Shown here one piece after another: positions 28,501-38,394 of a stretch of 64,000 nt of DNA. Location: contig JASEVX010000353.1 in assembly GCA_031761405.1 (NCBI GenBank), positions 62,001 to 126,000 of the forward strand, written 5' to 3'. The notes beneath the pieces are model-generated. The model was not told where the DNA came from. It searched no databases and saw nothing but the letters and a program-made list of their open reading frames with translations. Both the position numbers and the translations under genes were made by a program. This DNA comes from Serripes groenlandicus (taxonomy: Eukaryota; Mollusca; Bivalvia; Cardiida; Cardiidae). Within the stretch, counting starts at the first letter, position 1. Every line of letters begins with the position of its first letter.

Positions 28501-31500
28501 TTCCAAAATGTAGATGCATTTTTTTGCTTATACATCAGACAACTTTTGAAATAATTGTGGCAAAAGGAGAAATTAATCATAGTGAGTAATTTCACATTTT
28601 GCAACAATGATTTCAACTCTTTTCTATATCATTACTTTTACTTTCATTGAGAGAGACTTTCCATATTTTTGCCTTGATGAAAAGGTTTCTGCTGTTAATG
28701 TTTTGTATATATGGGAAAGGTTTATGTGAATGATATTGCTGGCTCAAGACTTATATACTCGCTACCTTTGTCTCTCACAGTTAAAATTGCTGTATCGTAT
28801 CTTTTTATTTGCCGTTAATAATTTGTTCTAAAGAAGCATTACATGAGGTCAATGCCATTCAAAATTGATTTTATATTTCACTAAAGAAAGAATAAAATTT
28901 ACACAAAATTGCATAAACAACCTATTACTTGATAATTTATGTTGAAGTATAGTATCTGACAAAAATTGCAATGTCTGAAAGTTTGTAAGTAAACTTTTGA
29001 ATTCAAAATGTGAAAAAGCATAGAGAAAAAAAACCCCTGCTCATTTTCAGGGGTGAAATCATCTCCTGTACTCACATTAAAGGGCACGGCATTCACATCT
29101 CTTGCCTGAAACCTTGACCGTAATGGTGGATCTAATGGGTTGCCTTGGTAACGGGGTATAGGAAGGCCAAGGGCAATGACCCTGAATCTTTCATTAACTC
29201 TGACAAGTTTGAGATCATCAAGTTCTTCTTTAGTATGGTCCTGTAAACATAAACATGTTCTTATAGTGTCAACAAATAGCCAAAAAAGGAAAAGAATGTT
29301 AAAACAGTAGATCAGCTGCCAGTGTCAAGGAGTCTCAATCAGGTGTTATGTTCTTTACCTCATGCAGATGTATATTACCACTTTCCCACATATATAGACG
29401 CTTTCCGACGCCTCTGGAGCAGACGACTTTTGAAAACATTGAGACAAAAGTATAAATTACTCAAAACAAGCAATTTCTCCTTTTTGCCACAATGTTTTCA
29501 ACTCTTATCAATAGTTTAACATTCCCTTATAGAAAAATTTCCACAATTTTCCCTAGATGTTTTTGAAGTATTCTGCTGCAGAATTGTTGTATGTGGGAAA
29601 GGGGGGTTCATGTACCTGCAGAAGAAGACTTTTGAAAACAGTGTGGCAAAGTAAAATATTTACTCATAATTCTCCATTTGTCACAATCTTTTCAACTCTA
29701 TTTAAAAATTATACTCTCATTTAGGGAGATTTTGTATATTTTCCATCTGATGTTTACGAAGTCAACTGTTTCAGATTTGTTTGTGGAGTTATTACAAATC
29801 CAGTCAATTTCAGTCATATGTCTGATGATATATGTTTATAAATGATAATGATGATGATGATGAAGATGATGATAATGATGATTAAATCCTACCTTTAATA
29901 GTTTGTCAAATCTCTCGGCGGATACCAGGAATCTGCCATCCTCTAACTGCATTTCTCTGTTCTCTAACAAGTTGTTCAATATGGGCAGCACATTCCTCTC
30001 CGCCTTCTCTATACCCTCCAACACCAACACATGACCATTGATGGCGGCCCTTACAGCAGACTGAAATAACAAGCTAAAACTTAATCCTCGCAATTTGACA
30101 CTTTGACAGGCAACTTTGGTAAAATGAGAAATTTCTCCTGTTGCCTTTGTCTTTTTAACTCTAGTTTCCATTATACATATATACCTGTGCTTAGCCTTTG
30201 TTTAGCAATTCCCTGTCTATAGCAACCACACTTTTAATTTCTCAATTACTCATATTCTGCATGAATGACCATGCAATTCAATACCAGATTGTTCTTTTCC
30301 CATGGGTGGTCTTTAAACACAGGTTGGACTGTATTTACTTAGATGTATTCAAAGTCGTTTGTTGCAGATTTTGTTGAATGTTAAAAGGGGTTACATCACA
30401 TAGCACACTGACTATGTATGGAAGACACCCCTATAATTCAGAACTCTGAAAAATTTATCCTAAGAAATAAGCTCGTAATTTCATATTACCCGCTATATAT
30501 CCTATACAGATGTATGCTTTTTTTTACATCATATAAAGAATTATAAAATCTGGAAAAGTGAAATAATGGCTTTTACCCTTTCCTACTTGCAGATGCATTC
30601 TAGTGCAACTAAAGCAGACAACGTTTTAAATTATTAAATGATTTCAACTCTATTCAATTATCCTACTTTCATTAGAGGGTTGCTTGGGAAGATTGTTGTG
30701 TGGAGTACTGGTGTTAGAAAAACAGGAAATGCATGAGTAGGTTAACTGGCCGCCGTGATATAACTGAGAAATTGTTAAAAACGGCGTTAAGCCCCAATCA
30801 ATCAATCAACATTCATTAGAAGTTTTCAAATTTTTTTTCTAGATGTTTTCAAAGTCATCTTCTAAAGATGTGTTGCATTTTTGTACCAAGGAGATGATAC
30901 AGAGGTAAAAAAAACAATGTGATAAAAGAGAATAGATAAAACATTTCTCATTGTTTGAGTAAAGATAACCCTTTCCCACATACAGACGCTTTCTGATGCC
31001 TTTGCAGTAGAGGACTTATGAAAACATTGAGACAAAAGGGAAATTGCTCATGATGATTAACTCATTTTTGATTATTATACAAATACTATTATATATGGAG
31101 ATTTTCCATATGTTTATCCAGATGTTTTCAAAATCGTCTGCTTCAAATATTTTGTATGTGGGAAAGGGTTTACTAAAGTCAACTAGTTTGATCAAATCAT
31201 ACCTGATCCACATAGAAAGCGCTGCCAGAGCGTATTTCTCTCCGCTGTTTAAGGTCCGCCTCTGTTGTGTCTCTGGATAACGCAACATATTCTCCCTCCC
31301 GCTTTGTCAGTTCCTGAAATGAAAAAACAAAAACCTTTTTATCATCATATAACCATTTCTAACTTGCAATTGAAGCATCTACAACAAAGGAATTTTGAAA
31401 ACATTGTGAGAAAAGAAGTCATTGCTCATAAAATTTCTCCTTTTGCCACAATATTCTTATCTCTATTAAATATCTACACTTTTATACATAGAGATTTCTA

Positions 31501-34500
31501 AATTTCTGCTAAGACGTTTTCAAGGCTGTCTGCTGTAGAATTGGGAAAGGGCAAATACAACAATTTTACAGCAGACTACTTTGAAAGTACTTCGACAAAG
31601 ATATGGAAAATATCCATAAAGTAAAGCATATTTATCAGAGAACAAAACCACATTGTGACAAAATGAGTAATGGAAGAACTCATTAACCCTTTCCTTCATA
31701 TAGACGCTTTCTGACGCCTCTGAAGCAGACAGCTTTTTGAAAACATAGTGACAAAAGAAGAAATTGCTCAAAACGAGCAATTTCTCCTTTTGACACAATG
31801 TTTTCCACTTTTAGTCATCGGTTATCCATTCAACTATAGAGATTTTCTATTTTTTGACAAAATATGTTCAAAGTCGTCTGCTGCAGAATTGTCGAAAGAG
31901 GGAAAGGGTTAACAGTGATAGAGGTTCTGCCTTTTGGAATAGTCCACCATATATGGCATGAGCACTGGTTAAGTCTTCAGAAAGCAGACATTGAGCATGA
32001 TTAATTTATGCTGAAAGATTGTTTTGCAATTGATGTGAAATAATTTTTTAAGTTTAAAATAGAGAAGAAATATCTCATTATGAGCCTTCTGCCATAAAGG
32101 TTAATCAAAGTCATCTGATGCCGGGTTTATATAGATATTTTTTGATATCCTAAACCTACCTCTTCTTTGTTTCATATGGAAATAGGTGTTTATGACGAAT
32201 TCTTTAATTACAAATTATTTGTCTACCTCAAGGTGATTTTCCTGTCCCAAGGAGTAAAATACTTAATTGAAACAAGTTTATATCTCGACCGAAAAAAAGT
32301 GGTTAAATCCTTATATTAATTAAACAAGTGATTATAATATTTATTTCGCAATAAAAAAGGTGTGTCTGATAATCAAAATGCAGTCTTACCAAGTACATCA
32401 TTGCTATTTGACGACGCAGGGGTCCAGGTGAGCCAATTAGGAAGACATCTTGGCCCAGAATATCCTGTAATAAAACAACAACAATTAGATTTGAAGAAAC
32501 TCATCAGGTAAATTATAAGCTGCCTGGCAGTACACTGCCCTATCAGGTATATGATTAAATGGTAAATGGTTAATGATTGAATTTTTTATATATTAAAATT
32601 CTCAATATTATAATTAGAACAAGAGAGAACATTTTAGAACACCAGTATAAAACAGAATGAAGAAAAAAATAAGGGTCAGTGTAATTTGTGTAATTAAAGA
32701 GGATGGGCATTGGGTAAGCAGGAATAGTACTAAGCAGAAAAGAAATTTTATTTAATGTTTTTATTGAATTACCTTTTGCATTATCCATCGCAAATGTCTC
32801 AAAGCTGACTGTGAGGTTTTTTCTGTCACTAAAATGTACAAACAGAGAAGTTGCATGGTTTGTATTACATGTAATTAATGGAGAATATGTTCTATGACAA
32901 ACTTGTCATGCAGGACAAGTAATAATCGAAACATACTACTTGTGATTAGAATATTTACTTGCCACCCTGCTGACTTCACAATACTCATCATGAACATGTT
33001 TTTTACAGATATTGACAAGTCTCTCATTTTCCTGCTTTCTAGTGAAATATAGCAAACAGATAAATATATATAATAACACAATATTCACATATAACTCAGG
33101 TTGGTAGCAACACAGTATGTCAATACAGGGGTTGGGAATTTGAACCCTAGCTCGACCAATATTCTTGACAAAAGTCAATCATGCAAGAAACATCATTCAT
33201 TTTTGACCAATGCGCTAACAGTCTTGGAAAGACAGTTGTTTGGAGTACTGGTGTAAGGAAGCCAGAAAACACAGTAGGTGAACTGGCCACGATATGACCA
33301 AAATGTTGAAAACGTTGTTAAACCCTGATCAATCAATCACACTAAGAATGTTCATTCACAAACATTTATTATGTTGAAAACTAGCAAATTTACGTGTTAA
33401 CTTGGATTTATTGCTTAATATGATTGTACAACAAGAGGGCCATGATGGCCCAGGATCGTTCACCTTAATTATTCAATGTACTGCAATGCAAAACACATCA
33501 AGACAATTATTCTGAATGCAACCTTCACAGTGTAAACAAGATTTTCTTCATTTGGCCTAGTGATCTATATCATTTTACCTGATATGACCCATATTCCAAC
33601 ATGGACTAGATATCATCAAGACAACATTCTGACAAATTTTCAACTTGCTCAAAGTAAAAATGCGGCCTTCGGAGTTTGAACAATATTTTCCTTTATTGAC
33701 CTTTTTTCTGACCCAATATGACCCATATTCGAACTTGACCTAGATATAATTCAGACAAACATTCTAACCAAATTTCAAGCTGCTGAAGCAAAAAATGCGG
33801 CATCCAAAGTGTTAACAAGATTTTCCTTCAATTTGGCCGAGTGACCCTACATGACCCGTATTCGAACTTGGCTAAGATATCATTCAGATAAACATTCTCA
33901 TTAAATGTCAAGCTGCTGTAGCAAAAAATGCGGCCTCTAGAATGTTAACAAGATTTTCCTTCAATTTGACCTAGTGACCTATTTTTTGTACCAACATGAT
34001 CCATGATCAAACTTGACATACATATCATCAAGAAAAACATTCTGATAAAGTTTCATTATGCTCAAGTTAAAAATGAAGTATCCAGAGTGTTAACAAGATT
34101 ACCCTTCAATTTGGACTAGTGACCTAGTTTTTAACCCGGCATGACCCATATTTGAACTTGGTCTAGATTTCATTTAGACAAACATTCTGACCAAATTTCA
34201 AGCTGCTTAAGCAAAAAATGTGGCCTCTACAGTGTTAACAAGATTACCCTTCAATTTGGCCTAGTAACCTAGATTTTGAACCGGCATGACCCATATTCAG
34301 ACTTGACCTAGATTTCACTCAGCTCAACATTCTGACCAAATTTCAAGCTGCTGAAGCAAAAAATGTGGCTTCTACAGTGTTAACAAGATTTCCCTTCAAT
34401 TTGTACTATTGACCTAGTTTTTTTCCAATATGACCCATATTCGAACTTGACCTAGATATTTTTAAGACAAACATTCTGACAAAATTTCAAACTGCTGAAG

Positions 34501-36658
34501 CAAAATGTGCAGCCTCTGGAGTGTTAACAAGACTTTCCTTCAATTTGACCTAGTGACCTACTTTATGACCCGACATGACCCATGTTCGAACTTGACCTAC
34601 ATATAATCAAGACAAACATTCTGATAAAGTTTCACGATGCTCAAGTTGAAAATGTTGCCTCCAGAGTGTTAACAAGATTTCCCTTCAATTTGACCTAGTG
34701 ACCTAGTTTTTGACCTCATATGGCCCAGTTTCAAACTTGTCCAAGATTTGATGGAGATGAATGTTCTGATAAACTTTCATGAAGATTGGATGCAAAATGT
34801 AGCCTGTAGAGTGTTAACAAGCTCAAATGTTGACGACGCACGACGGTCGGACGCCAGACAAAATGTGATCACAATAGCTCACCTTGCACTTCGTGCATAG
34901 GTGAGCTAAAAACTTAATACATGTAACATAAGTTGTGTCTTTAACTTTATATTTTCTCACATAACAGTTTTTAAAACAATTTAAGGACTATATCATCTGA
35001 AACTATTACTTACAGTACTGCTTAGGAACATATTCTGGCTTCAGTGCAGCTTTAAGATCAATGCTCACATCACCAATTGTGACTCTCTTGGAGGCTGAAT
35101 TCGCTGCAATACATACAAATACATGAACTACAGTCCAAGTGAAATTTCTATTTTTCTTCAAAGGTGATATTACATGAATCATTATTTATAAATAAATACA
35201 TCTAAAATAGCTTTAGCATGCCAATATATTGCATACATGTATTAAGCATTCAACAAATGCTTCATTACAAATAAACTGTTTTTGCTAAACTTTTTAAAAC
35301 AATTTAATTTATTCAATTTCTATCAAAAAGCTGAGTTGGACACATTATTGTAAAAAAAATTTATGTTTGTCTGATTTTTGAGTTGGGACACATTTTGTAA
35401 CAAATATTCTGTATGTCTGACTTTTGCATGGGTTTAACGGATCTAATTGAATTTTCTCAACTAATGTATTCATCAAGTGGTTTAGGTAGGCCTGTCCATT
35501 TATAAATAGTTTCATTTATATAAATGCATGTGTTCCATTCCTGGACTCCAGGTAACCTAGTTACAAGCATCCCTTTCCTTATATGGCTACATGTATTTGA
35601 TGATAGAGAGTCTTGAAACAATTTCAGGAAAAGCAGGTCAAAACCTTTTAACTATTCTGACAGGGAAAACATCAGATTTACAATAACATGTATGTACTTG
35701 AATGCAATTTTAATTTTTGACTGTTCACATCCAATAGATTTGAGATGGGTTACATAAAACACCCAAAATCAACTAAAATGTAATTGATATATTTCTATAA
35801 AAACTAATACACAACCATATTAACATATAATTTAGTAGTGGTGATGAATTTAAAAGAAAACATGTTGGAAATGACTTTGTTTTGGATTTTGATGACCAAT
35901 CCAGTCTTTGAGATATTCACACATTTATTAATTAATACATTTCGTAAAAGTGCTAACATGTATATAATGCAAGGAAGTTAGAATAGTAATAAAGTTTTGT
36001 TACAAGATCAGTTATTCAGTGGCCTGCAATTATATTTTGGTCTGATTATACAATGTACCATCAAGTTTAAGGGTTTGTTTTAAAGCCAAATTTATGTTAT
36101 GACGTTTTAGGGTCATCTTTTATATATTGAAAATATATTTTGTTATATTTTAGGTATCTAGAAAGAATGTACACTCTAGATTCCTGTATAGTTGTACTGT
36201 ATATATATATATATCACATGCTGAAGGTGAATTTTGGTATGTTTTGGGTGAATTAGGGTGTTTTATCAATATAACCAGTCGAGACATTTTGGTGGCGACC
36301 ACAGGGGAGAGGCTCATATTTTTTTTCACTTTTACTATTATACTATATAGTATAATAGTAAAAGTGAAAAAAAATATGAGCCTCTCCCCTGTGGTGGCGA
36401 CTATGAAACTTTGATCAAATAACAATTAGCTCTGATTTTGTTTCAGTTTACATAGATCTATGTAAATGGGTCAAGCAAATAAGTAAATAGTTAAAATAGA
36501 ATAAAAACTCTCGGAAAGTCACAAAGTTACCCACCCGACTTTGAGCATGCCCGACAAGGCTCGATCCTTAGGACAGCATTTCCGTCTCGCAGCAGCCCCT
36601 GGAGGTTGCGGATCCTTCGTAGACTCCGATCTACACTCATTCGGGTGGTTTGCCACAT
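4600..36658 (-). CDS. VWA8: VWA8, mitochondrial multi-AAA+ ATPase (N-terminal half, 26 exons; 3' end beyond the window)
   Basis: Exons in coding order (high to low): 36535-36658, 35014-35103, 32773-32828, 32390-32464, 31203-31313, 29893-30060, 29076-29240, 28414-28463, 27640-27748, 27050-27154, 26069-26185, 25192-25317, 24186-24263, 23518-23678, 22156-22269, 20422-20590, 18793-18864, 18368-18483, 16348-16460, 15020-15126, 13447-13595, 10134-10209, 9133-9268, 7411-7530, 5587-5792, 4600-4751. All junctions are GT-AG and all phases agree, giving 1021 codons plus 2 nt (about 1905 residues in human VWA8). Recognised stretches include GLPDFP, MIVLANRPGFPFLGNDFFG, YPYSTREVVN and GIPLGASPDSVQLAKE, in the family's order. 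VWA8 is a dynein/midasin-like AAA+ ATPase imported into mitochondria and bound to the matrix side of the inner membrane. Three nucleotide-binding modules are visible: P-loops near residues 101-108, 430-437 and 764-771. The VWA domain is not in the window. Exon 1 extent is inferred from phase: the GTGGGT donor at 36534 fits, the GTAACT four bases on does not. Confidence 0.95.
4780..5001. mobile_element. piggyBac-like MITE copy, 28 bp from VWA8 exon 26
   Basis: Starts TTAACCCTTTCCC and ends GGGAAAGGGTTAA, with inner palindromes intact. Only 28 bp separate it from the exon 26 acceptor (4751), so the 3' end of intron 25 is almost wholly MITE. Confidence 0.88.
6329..6560. mobile_element. piggyBac-like MITE copy (near-consensus)
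   Basis: TTAACCCTTTCCCTCATATA ... TATGAGGGAAAGGG. One end reads GACGCCTCTGCAGCAGAC-like and the other GTCGTCTGCTGCAGAATTG, so the two ends can be told apart and the orientation of a copy can be assigned. Intron 24 of VWA8. Confidence 0.9.
7771..8510. mobile_element. HINE-like element with 152-bp tandem core and GGAC microsatellite
   Basis: Subterminal inverted pair TATCCCCCGCC (7771-7781) and GGCGGGGGATA (8500-8510). The inside holds about three 152-bp units (AACTCTAAG...CTAGTTACTGAGAAA...), then an imperfect GGAC/GGAA run at 8403-8464. It has the same architecture as the other HINE-like elements but a different sequence and no ACAAG start. A MITE follows directly (TTAA at 8516). Confidence 0.7.
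8403..8464. repeat. GGAC/GGAA microsatellite
   Basis: An uninterrupted run of GGAC units with a short GGAA block in the middle, at the 3' side of the HINE-like element 7771-8510. GAC-rich runs also precede the terminal hairpins of the pearl-family copies. Confidence 0.9.
8516..8747. mobile_element. Degenerate piggyBac-like MITE abutting the HINE-like element
   Basis: TTAACCCTTTCCCACATT at the left, a recognisable core (GAAATAGCTCATGATGAGCAATTTC) and a decayed right end (TTGGAAAGAGTAAA). Confidence 0.7.
10411..11918 (+). mobile_element. Pearl/HINE-like element, nine ~145-bp units, inserted in a MITE
   Basis: Starts ACAAGAGGGCCATGATGGCCC (a small hairpin) then GGATCGCTCACCTT, and ends TAGCTCACCT-TGCACTTCGTGCAT-AGGTGAGCTA followed by A's, a long hairpin whose right arm is complementary to the 5' subterminal GCTCACCT. 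Unit boundaries (the ACAAG of each unit) fall at 10516, 10661, 10796, 10941, 11086, 11231, 11376, 11521, 11666 and 11811, i.e. 145 bp apart except one 135-bp unit. Flanking sequence is one split MITE, with an A|A junction and no target duplication. The structure fits non-autonomous Helentron derivatives known from bivalves; no Rep/helicase gene is present. Confidence 0.82.
12455..13213. mobile_element. MITE split by a HINE-like insertion
   Basis: The left part (TTAACCCTTCTCCCCC ... GAAAACATTGTGA) and the right part (AAAAGGAGAAATTGCTC ... GGGCAAGGGTTAA) together make one family member once 12523-13066 is removed. Confidence 0.8.
12523..13066 (+). mobile_element. HINE-like element with about three ~150-bp units
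   Basis: Starts ACAAGATGTG, has ACTGATGCCCCCGAATGG near the left end, and ends with the hairpin CACCGAATCGGTG followed by ATTCCGGGGGCATA, the complement of the left subterminal TGCCCCCGAAT. Core units repeat GTTATGGTTCAAAAGTAGTGG at 12663, 12808 and 12960. No coding content. Confidence 0.78.
13447..13595 (-). other. VWA8: VWA8 AAA+ module 3 P-loop exon
   Basis: Encodes FTLGEHLLLVGNQGVGKNKI with Walker A GNQGVGKN (residues about 764-771). Asn replaces the usual Ser/Thr after Lys, as in vertebrate VWA8. Walker B HVLVVDEADKAPT (D830, E831) is in exon 23 (9133-9268), and the sensor-1-like stretch FRMIVLANRPGFPFLG is in exon 24 (7411-7530). The module looks catalytically competent. Confidence 0.85.
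15461..15686 (-). mobile_element. tRNA-headed SINE (same family as 47382-47613)
   Basis: On the minus strand: GGAATCCACCATGGCCGAGTGG, then CCCGGGTTCAATCCCCAG (B box), and a body ending AATAAAACAAA. VWA8 intron 19. It is tRNA-like but lacks a clean acceptor stem fold, so it is a SINE, not a tRNA gene. Confidence 0.8.
16655..16858. repeat. Interspersed repeat with a GTGGGTACTCAAAAG palindrome
   Basis: GTGGGTACTCAAAAG ... CTTTTGAGTACCCAC forms a hairpin, followed by AACATAGGGTTTTTAGTGTC and CTTATCTTCAGCTCTGC. Related copies lie at about 18905-19080, 25880-26040, 41690-41890 and 48800-48965. Family not recognised. Confidence 0.65.
17704..18203. mobile_element. Two MITE copies back to back sharing one TTAA
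   Basis: The first copy (17704-18004) ends GGGAAAGGGTTAA and the second (18001-18203) starts with the same TTAA followed by CCCTTTCCC, then ends GGGAAAGGGTTAA. A shared TTAA is what insertion of one copy into the TTAA edge of another would leave. Confidence 0.85.
20134..20363. mobile_element. piggyBac-like MITE copy
   Basis: TAACCCTTTCCCTCATACGA at the left and GAGTGAAAGGGTTAA at the right; core palindrome with a GCTCGTATTGAGC loop. A further loose half (TTTTCAAAAGTCATCTGCTGCAG) follows up to about 20 bp from VWA8 exon 16. Confidence 0.82.
21608..22025. mobile_element. Fused pair of MITEs
   Basis: A first copy starts at CTAACACTTTCCCACATATAG. Near 21830 its right end runs, without a TTAA, directly into the GACGCCTCTGCAGCAGACAGC segment of a second copy, which ends GGGGGAAAGTGTTAA. 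This looks like recombination between two copies or a deletion across their junction. Confidence 0.7.
24186..25317 (-). other. VWA8: VWA8 AAA+ module 2 P-loop split across exons 12 and 13
   Basis: Exon 12 (25192-25317) ends in VKDFCVIGSR and exon 13 (24186-24263) starts GCGKSALVNKFADLLGYHVE, so the intron cuts a canonical Walker A, GSRGCGKS (residues 430-437), between R and G in phase 0. The partner Walker B, LAVLDGVHR (D497), is in exon 14 (23518-23678). The motif is assembled only by splicing. Confidence 0.9.
26408..26637. mobile_element. piggyBac-like MITE copy
   Basis: Left end slightly decayed (ACACTTTCCCTCATATAGA), right end GTGGGAAAGGGTTAA. Core AAATTGCTCAAAACAAGCAATTT. VWA8 intron 10. 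Confidence 0.82.
29843..29884. repeat. ATG/GAT trinucleotide microsatellite next to VWA8 exon 6
   Basis: Repeats of ATG with few interruptions, ending 8 bp before the exon 6 boundary (29893). On the minus strand it is the start of the intron; read as protein it would give a histidine-rich tail, but the GTAGGA donor precedes it. Confidence 0.9.
30683..30808 (+). mobile_element. SINE tail fragment inside a MITE remnant
   Basis: TTGGGAAGATTGTTGTGTGG ... GGCGTTAAGCCCCAATCAATCAATC. It splits a decayed MITE whose halves lie on each side (about 30575-30682 and 30809-30900). Confidence 0.7.
31683..31912. mobile_element. piggyBac-like MITE copy (near-consensus)
   Basis: TTAACCCTTTCCTTCATATA to GAGGGAAAGGGTTAA, 230 bp, with all inner arms intact. 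VWA8 intron 4. Confidence 0.9.
32390..32464 (-). other. VWA8: VWA8 AAA+ module 1 P-loop exon (degenerate Walker A)
   Basis: The exon encodes DILGQDVFLIGSPGPLRRQI (residues 91-110). The Walker A position reads GSPGPLRR, with no lysine, as in vertebrate VWA8 (GPPGPLRR). The matching Walker B region is VLVLEGIEKAE in exon 6 (29893-30060, residues about 163-173). Module 1 is therefore probably a non-canonical or structural nucleotide site by family design and not by decay. Confidence 0.85.
33092..33340 (+). mobile_element. SINE of a second family, 3' end AATCAATCAATC
   Basis: tRNA-like head with GGGAATTTGAACCC-type B box near 33133, a middle part with GACAAAAGTCAATCATG, and the tail GTTGAAAACGTTGTTAAACCCTGATCAATCAATC. 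Tail-only relatives: 30683-30808 and 37226-37352 (plus strand), about 2088-2168 and 8787-8895 (minus strand). Heads only: 19228-19346 and 60573-60665. Confidence 0.75.
33431..34909 (+). mobile_element. Second full pearl/HINE-like element of the 145-bp family
   Basis: Same start (ACAAGAGGGCCATGATGGCC) and same terminal hairpin (TAGCTCACCT...AGGTGAGCTA) as 10411-11918, with about nine diverged 145-bp units between. VWA8 intron 2, same orientation as the first copy. Confidence 0.82.
36298..36395. repeat. 98-bp perfect palindrome in VWA8 intron 1
   Basis: Centre between 36346 and 36347 (TATACTAT|ATAGTATA). Every base from 36298 to 36395 pairs, including ACCACAGGGGAGAGGCTCAT and its inverse. GGTGGCGAC lies just outside on both sides as a direct repeat. 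No loop separates the arms. Confidence 0.9.
36535..36658 (-). CDS. VWA8: VWA8 exon 1: start codon and mitochondrial presequence
   Basis: Two in-frame ATGs, at 36658 and 36640. From the first the protein begins MWQTTRMSVDRSLRRIRNLQ and continues with spaced arginines and almost no acidic residues (one Asp in the first 20), typical of a cleavable matrix-targeting peptide. That agrees with the known mitochondrial location of VWA8. The upstream ATG is annotated as the longest in-frame start; initiation at 36640 would remove six residues and leave the presequence intact. A third ATG a few bases upstream is out of frame. Confidence 0.75.
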
Positions 36659-37225
36659 ATGTCATAAATGTTATCTCATTAAATTCATGTCATAAACTGG
36701 GTGCAAAGTAGAGGTCACAATTCGTGTCGTTCCAGAAAGACGTATTACGTGACTTTAGGAAGAAAGCAGAGTTATTCGGATGCGTGAACAATCGCAGTGT
36801 CTTGGACTGAAAAGACGTTAAGTTTAATCTACGGCAAATTGTTCTATTTTCAGTCCGTGTAAGTGAACGATTGTCGAGATATAATATGCCTCCGGTTCTT
36901 AATTAAATATTTGACCCTTTCCCACATACAACAAATATGCAGCAGACGAATTTTAAATCATCTGTAGAAAAATTTGGAAAATTTCTTTGTATGATTATGA
37001 GGTTAGTTTTAGAATAAAGTTGAAATCATTGTAGCAAAAGGAGAAATTGCTCATCATGAACTTTTTCTCCTTTTGCCAAAATGTTTTCAAAAGTCGTCTG
37101 CTTCATAGTCATCAGGATGTGTATGCAAGTGGTAAATAATTAAATATGAATACTATCAGATATAAACTACCATTGATTGTTCTAAAATGAGAAACGACCC
37201 GTTATGTAGAAGTTCCTTTTCCATA

Positions 37226-37352
37226 TTGCTTGGGAAGATTGTTGTGTGGAGTACAGGTGTGAGCAAACCAGGAAATACATGAGAAGGTGAGCTGGTCGCC
37301 GTGATATAACTGAAAAAAATGTTAAAAACGGCGTTAAATCCCAATCAATCAA
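37226..37352 (+). mobile_element. SINE tail fragment inside a MITE remnant
   Basis: CTTGGGAAGATTGTTGTGTG ... CGGCGTTAAATCCCAATCAATCAATC, matching 30683-30808. Intergenic, upstream of VWA8. Confidence 0.7.
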
Positions 37353-38394
37353 TCCTTTTCCATAATGTTTTTAAACGTTTTCTGCTCAATGCACATCAAC
37401 TGTTGTCTAAATCTTGGTCAATTCAGCTTATGTATAATATCCTTTTTAACATATCCCGGAGCCAAAAATCTGTTCACATACAATGAGCTAGCATTAATCA
37501 GGTCTCATAGTCATTAATTAAAAAATTACATTTTGCTAAAATCCAATAAAACTTTCGCTGCAAAAAACTTCTGTGCTTTCGTACATCGTCGTCATCTGTC
37601 TGTCTGTTCACATTTTCCTACAAACGACTTCTCCCCCTAAACCAATAAACCAAATACACACTAATTCCAAAGGAATGTTCCTTAGGTGGTCTTCTTTCAA
37701 ATTTGTTCAAAGACTTTAATTCCACGGAGAACTTTGGTAGCCGCGGGATTAGAAAGAGGGATAAGTGCCAACACTTTACAAATCTTCTAGTCCAAAAGAA
37801 CAAGCCCAATTTGAATTTTTTTTTAAAAAAAAATGCTTGTGCAAAAGTACTTACCGGATTTGAAAATAATTTGACACAAATGTTCCTTGGGTGACCTTCA
37901 ACCAAGATATGTTAAATGATTCTGATCCGACGAAAAACTTGGCCGCCAGGGGAGGGGGGCTTGTTTTCCATATATATGTATAACGTAAAAAACTATTGGT
38001 TCTATTAAATCAGGTATTACAAATAGGACCATCATGGTAGTCTTGTAGTTGTCTTATATTCTAAAGAAAGACAACTACCATTCTTACAGTAGTAACGGTT
38101 TCAAAGGAAGAACATATTAAATTTGGACTTGAAGCACAGACATGTTAACACGCATTCATTATTTCATATCTCAGATAAGACTTTTCAGGAAAGTGACTCT
38201 AGAGAGACAAAATGCTGGTCACAAAAGCTTTTGTCCATCTTCAGAATGTTTACCGGTTACATTAACCAAGCATCATTCCAACTCATGGATTTAAAGTTTT
38301 AGTGTTACAGACTTAGCAACTGTAATTACCAAGTCTGTGCGTATGAAGAAGCTTTCAACAGCTAAATGACCTCATTGTTGTTATGTGATTTTTA

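Noticed and set aside
29836..30171. 111-codon minus-strand ORF with a histidine-rich tail
   Set aside because: Only 29893-30060 is VWA8 exon 6. The tail is the ATG/GAT microsatellite read past the splice donor, and the head is intron before the acceptor.
36150..36425. 91-codon minus-strand ORF near the VWA8 start
   Set aside because: It spans the 98-bp palindrome, so the open frame is a by-product of inverted sequence; no start or splice context.
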